Source: Arsenophonus sp052174135 (GTDB lineage: Bacteria; Pseudomonadota; Gammaproteobacteria; Enterobacterales; Enterobacteriaceae). Taken from it: a DNA stretch of 64,000 nt. The DNA lies in assembly GCA_052174135.1 (NCBI GenBank), contig JBQMRZ010000005.1, positions 1 through 64,000 on the forward strand, given 5' to 3'. Below the pieces are notes generated by a model, which saw only the letters and a list, made by a program, of their open reading frames with translations, made no database searches and was not told where the DNA came from. A program made the translations under genes and the position numbers. Of this stretch, positions 61,170 through 64,000 are shown one piece after another (positions within the stretch are counted from its first letter, which is position 1; every line of letters starts with the position of its first letter).

Positions 61170-62640
61170 AACACCTCTCATCACTTATTAATATTGGTCT
61201 TAAATCAGTATCAGCCAAATTACATGCTATTTTACCGATATTCCCAGCTCCTTGTATAAGTATTAGGTCGTTATCTTCTATATTTTGTGCTAATATTTTA
61301 TTAATTTGTTTGTGCTCATCTATAAAAATAGGATTTAATTTTCCTTGGTTACGAATTGTCTGACATAATGATTTACTATCTGCACCATTGATAGGTTTTT
61401 CTCCTGCTGAATAGACATCTAGCATTAACAATACATCAACTTTTCCCAAAATATTAGCAAAATCATTATATAAATCACGCGTACGGGTATATTTGTGAGG
61501 TTGAAAAAGCATCACGATACGCTTATCTGGCCATCCTTCTTTTGCTGTTTTAATAGTAACATCAAGTTCTGTTGGATGATGGCCATAATCATCCACTAAC
61601 ATAACACTACCTTTTTTTCCATTAACATCCGCTAAAGGAAAATTACCTAAAAAATCAAACCGTCGACCCGTTCCTTGAAATTTTTCCAATGCAGTTAAAA
61701 TGCTAGTATCATCAATACCTTCTTCGGTTGCTATTGCAACAGCTGCGGTAGCATTTAATGCATTATGACGCCCTGGAGTATTCAAAATAAATGTTAAATC
61801 AGCTCTATTTGCTCTTACTACAGTAAAGAAACTTTGATTACCTCGTTGTTTATAAGATGTAATACGAAAATCTGTATCGTCACTAAAACCATAAGTAATA
61901 ATATAACGACCTATTTTTGTTAAAAGTGAACGTATAACAGGATCATCTATACATAATACAGCTAGACCATAAAATGGTAGATTATGTAAAAAACTAATGA
62001 ATGTCTGTTTTAATTTTTCAAAATTACCATCATAAGTTTCCAAATGATCCGCTTCAATATTTGTTATAACCGCTATTAATGGCTGTAAATGTAAAAAAGA
62101 AGCATCGCTTTCATCAGCTTCTACAATTAAATAACGGCTACTACCTAAACGAGCATGAACACCAGTTGTTTTTATTAAACCACCATTGATAAAAGTAGGA
62201 TCTAATCCTGCATGTTCATAAATGCTGGCAATCATCGCTGTAGTAGTTGTTTTGCCGTGAGTTCCTGTAATAGCAATACCATGACGAAAACGCATTAATT
62301 CCGCTAGCATTTCAGCGCGTCGAATGATCGGGATACGCTCTTTTCGTGCCGCAAGAATCTCTGGATTATTTTCAGGTATTGCTGTTGATACAACAACAAC
62401 ACAAGCATTTTCAATATTTTCTGGTTTATGGTTAAAATAAATTTTTACACCAAACTCAATTAATTTCTGAGTAATTATATTTGGTAACAAATCAGAACCA
62501 CTAATTTCATAACCTTCGTTAACTAATATTTCAGCAATACCGCCCATTCCAGCACCACCAATGCCAATAAAATGAATATGTTTAACTCGACGCATTTCTG
62601 GTACTATTGCTCTTAATTTAACTAATTCCTGTATGTTCAC
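61162..62640 (-). CDS. murC: MurC: UDP-MurNAc-L-alanine ligase
   Basis: MurC adds L-alanine to UDP-MurNAc, the first amino acid of the peptidoglycan stem. I place the start at a GTG (62640) giving 492 residues (E. coli 491): NIQELVKLRAIVPEMRR aligns with the E. coli N-terminus, and GAGAG lies 4 nt upstream. An ATG 25 codons earlier (62715) is open but would overlap murG, and its extension matches nothing. Motifs: GIGGAGMGGIAE near 21, the P-loop GTHGKTTTTAM near 122, EADESDASFL, and the late DDYGHHPTE. It is followed by ddlB with an 8-nt overlap. Confidence 0.96.
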   Translation of the reverse strand: MNIQELVKLRAIVPEMRRVKHIHFIGIGGAGMGGIAEILVNEGYEISGSDLLPNIITQKLIEFGVKIYFNHKPENIENACVVVVSTAIPENNPEILAARKERIPIIRRAEMLAELMRFRHGIAITGTHGKTTTTAMIASIYEHAGLDPTFINGGLIKTTGVHARLGSSRYLIVEADESDASFLHLQPLIAVITNIEADHLETYDGNFEKLKQTFISFLHNLPFYGLAVLCIDDPVIRSLLTKIGRYIITYGFSDDTDFRITSYKQRGNQSFFTVVRANRADLTFILNTPGRHNALNATAAVAIATEEGIDDTSILTALEKFQGTGRRFDFLGNFPLADVNGKKGSVMLVDDYGHHPTELDVTIKTAKEGWPDKRIVMLFQPHKYTRTRDLYNDFANILGKVDVLLMLDVYSAGEKPINGADSKSLCQTIRNQGKLNPIFIDEHKQINKILAQNIEDNDLILIQGAGNIGKIACNLADTDLRPILISDERCYG

Positions 62641-62698
62641 TTTACTCTCTTCATTATATTTATTGCTGATTTCAAGATTATTAAGTAATAAAATTGGT

Positions 62699-63766
62699 TC
62701 ATTTAGCAATTTCAATTAAATTTGTCGCTACGCGTTTAGTTGCATCAATAATCGATATTGTTCGTGCTTTTTTTGCCATATCTAGTAATTGTGTTCGAGA
62801 AAATTGACTTAATAGCGTTACTAACGCATTTGTTGAAAAATGAGTATGCTCAATGATTTTTGCAGCGCCTATTTTTTCTAATGGTAACGCATTCCAGTAC
62901 TGTTGCCGATCTTTATGCTGGAAAGGAATAAAAATTGCTGGCAAGCCAGCAATAGAAACTTCACTAACTGTTAAAGCACCTGATCGACAGATGATAATAT
63001 CAGCCCAAGCATAAGCTTCAGCTATATCATCAATAAATTCAGTTAATTTATAAGTATTTGATTTGCAAGATAACTTTTTATATAAAATTTCTGTTACTTT
63101 TTTTGCTCCTTTACCGGTTTGATGCCAAATTATCACTTTTCCATCTAATTGTTTAGCTACCTTAGGTAATGTTTTATTTAAAATTTTTGCCCCTTGACTA
63201 CCACCTATTACTAAAATTCTGAGTGCTCCATTACGATTAATTAAGCGTTTTTCGGGTTCAGGTAGTGCTAATATTGATTCACGAACTGGATTCCCTACTA
63301 CTACAGCATTAAGAAATGCGGTTGGAAATGCTTGTAAAACACGTTTAGCAATTTTAGATAACCAACGATTAGTTAAACCTGCTACCCCATTTTGCTCATG
63401 CAATACAATTGGAATATTACTCATCCATGCTGCAAGAACACCAGGACCAGAAACATACCCCCCCATTCCTAATACAACATTAGGTCGATAACAATCTATA
63501 ATTATTTTTGCCTGTTTTATTGCTTTAATAATTTTAAATGGCGATAATAAAATTTCTTTAATACCTTTACCTCTTAAACCTGAAATTTTTATAAATTCAA
63601 TTTTAATATGATGCTTAGGAACTAAATTTGCCTCTATTCGATCAGCAGTTCCTAACCAACAAATATCCCAACCTTGTAGTTTAAGATAATTAGCTACAGC
63701 CAATCCAGAAAAAACATGCCCACCAGTACCACCGCCCATCACTATAATGCGTTTTTGTTGGGTCAT
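62699..63766 (-). CDS. murG: MurG: lipid II-forming GlcNAc transferase
   Basis: MurG transfers GlcNAc from UDP-GlcNAc to lipid I, making lipid II on the cytoplasmic face of the membrane. The 355 residues equal the E. coli length. The N-terminal domain has GGGTGGHVFSGLAVA, where Ser replaces the Pro found in E. coli, then SGLRGKG, GMGGYVSGPG and LHEQNGVAGLTN; the C-terminal UDP-GlcNAc domain has GGSQGAK, CRSGALTVSE and PFQHKDRQQYWNA. It lies 10 nt after ftsW and 58 nt before murC, in the ancestral dcw order. Confidence 0.97.
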   Translation of the reverse strand: MTQQKRIIVMGGGTGGHVFSGLAVANYLKLQGWDICWLGTADRIEANLVPKHHIKIEFIKISGLRGKGIKEILLSPFKIIKAIKQAKIIIDCYRPNVVLGMGGYVSGPGVLAAWMSNIPIVLHEQNGVAGLTNRWLSKIAKRVLQAFPTAFLNAVVVGNPVRESILALPEPEKRLINRNGALRILVIGGSQGAKILNKTLPKVAKQLDGKVIIWHQTGKGAKKVTEILYKKLSCKSNTYKLTEFIDDIAEAYAWADIIICRSGALTVSEVSIAGLPAIFIPFQHKDRQQYWNALPLEKIGAAKIIEHTHFSTNALVTLLSQFSRTQLLDMAKKARTISIIDATKRVATNLIEIAK

Positions 63767-63776
63767 TTAGTTCTCC

Positions 63777-64000
63777 TTACAAAAACTTGCTCTTTTTTTT
63801 AAGACGCGTTTCAAAATCAACACGTAACAAGATGGTAATCGCAATAATTATAATTAATAAGCTAGAACCGCCATAACTAATTAATGGTAGCGTCAGTCCT
63901 TTAGTTGGTAATATTCCTGTTGTGGACCCAACATTAACTAACACCTGGAAAGTAAACCAGATACCAATTGAGCAAGCCAAATAACCTGAAAAATTTTGTT
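63777..64000 (-). CDS. ftsW: FtsW: SEDS-family divisome protein (C-terminal part, cut by window edge)
   Basis: Only the last 74 codons are in the window; the frame stays open to the edge. The visible part (NFSGYLACSIGIWFTFQ, NVGSTTGILPTKGLTLPLISYGGSS, then a last membrane helix and RVDFETRLKKKSKFL) matches the C-terminus of FtsW, the septal peptidoglycan polymerase that works with FtsI. The LISYGGSS loop is a SEDS signature. It precedes murG by 10 nt in the dcw cluster. The start and most membrane segments are outside the window. Confidence 0.95.
   Translation of the reverse strand, partial: QNFSGYLACSIGIWFTFQVLVNVGSTTGILPTKGLTLPLISYGGSSLLIIIIAITILLRVDFETRLKKKSKFL

Noticed and set aside
62641..62715. 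Longer MurC start at an ATG 25 codons upstream
   Set aside because: It would overlap murG, the extra residues match nothing, and the GTG at 62640 has a ribosome site and the family N-terminus.

Overview
The window looks like part of the chromosome of a host-restricted Enterobacterales endosymbiont (Gammaproteobacteria) at an intermediate stage of genome reduction. Nearly every recognisable protein aligns over its whole length with an Escherichia coli/Serratia-type orthologue and sits in the ancestral enteric gene order. The DNA is extremely AT-rich, and summing gene lengths gives only about half of the window (roughly 31.5 of 64 kb) as coding. The rest is AT-rich spacer with almost no recognisable pseudogene sequence. 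I see no transposase, phage gene, CRISPR array or rRNA. The genus cannot be fixed from this sequence alone.

Layout. (1) 1-4.6 kb: a gene-free stretch, then tRNA-Arg(UCU) and folD, divergent. (2) 8.5-19.3 kb: LPS core genes waaG-waaP, coaD, waaA and the operon hldD-waaF-waaC. (3) 19.7-24 kb: yibQ, then yibN-secB-gpsA; between them envC and gpmI are missing, and grxC and cysE are missing from the second group. (4) 27.3-35.2 kb: ubiH-ubiI, zapA, fau (ygfA) and rpiA in E. coli order and orientation, but without pepP, ygfB, serA or a recognisable 6S RNA. (5) 35.2-40.1 kb: almost 5 kb without genes. (6) 40.1-46.1 kb: the pyruvate dehydrogenase operon aceE-aceF-lpd, without pdhR. (7) 46.1-50.7 kb: another 4.6 kb without genes. 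(8) 50.7-64 kb: coaE, secA, a dciA-like gene, lpxC and the division/cell-wall cluster ftsZ-ftsA-ftsQ-ddlB-murC-murG-ftsW; the last gene runs off the right edge.

Together the genes describe a cell that still builds an envelope: lipid A (lpxC), Kdo and inner-core heptose/glucose/phosphate (waaA, hldD, waaC, waaF, waaG, waaP), peptidoglycan precursors (murC, murG, ddlB) and a divisome (ftsZ, ftsA, ftsQ, ftsW, zapA). It exports protein through SecA/SecB, makes acetyl-CoA with PDH, completes CoA synthesis (coaD, coaE), respires with ubiquinone (ubiH, ubiI), makes glycerol-3-phosphate (gpsA) and keeps folate one-carbon steps (folD, fau).

I do not see a wholly new multi-gene system. The most interesting signals are smaller. 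ZapA has a fresh nonsense mutation with its old tail still readable. A 16-bp perfect palindrome fills the leader of the tRNA-Arg gene, directly behind a good promoter. Several other very long perfect palindromes lie in the gene-free DNA. There are orphan terminator hairpins and a 17/19 Fur-box match with no gene nearby. A DciA-like gene persists where secM is gone. GpsA has lost the first glycine of its nucleotide-binding motif.
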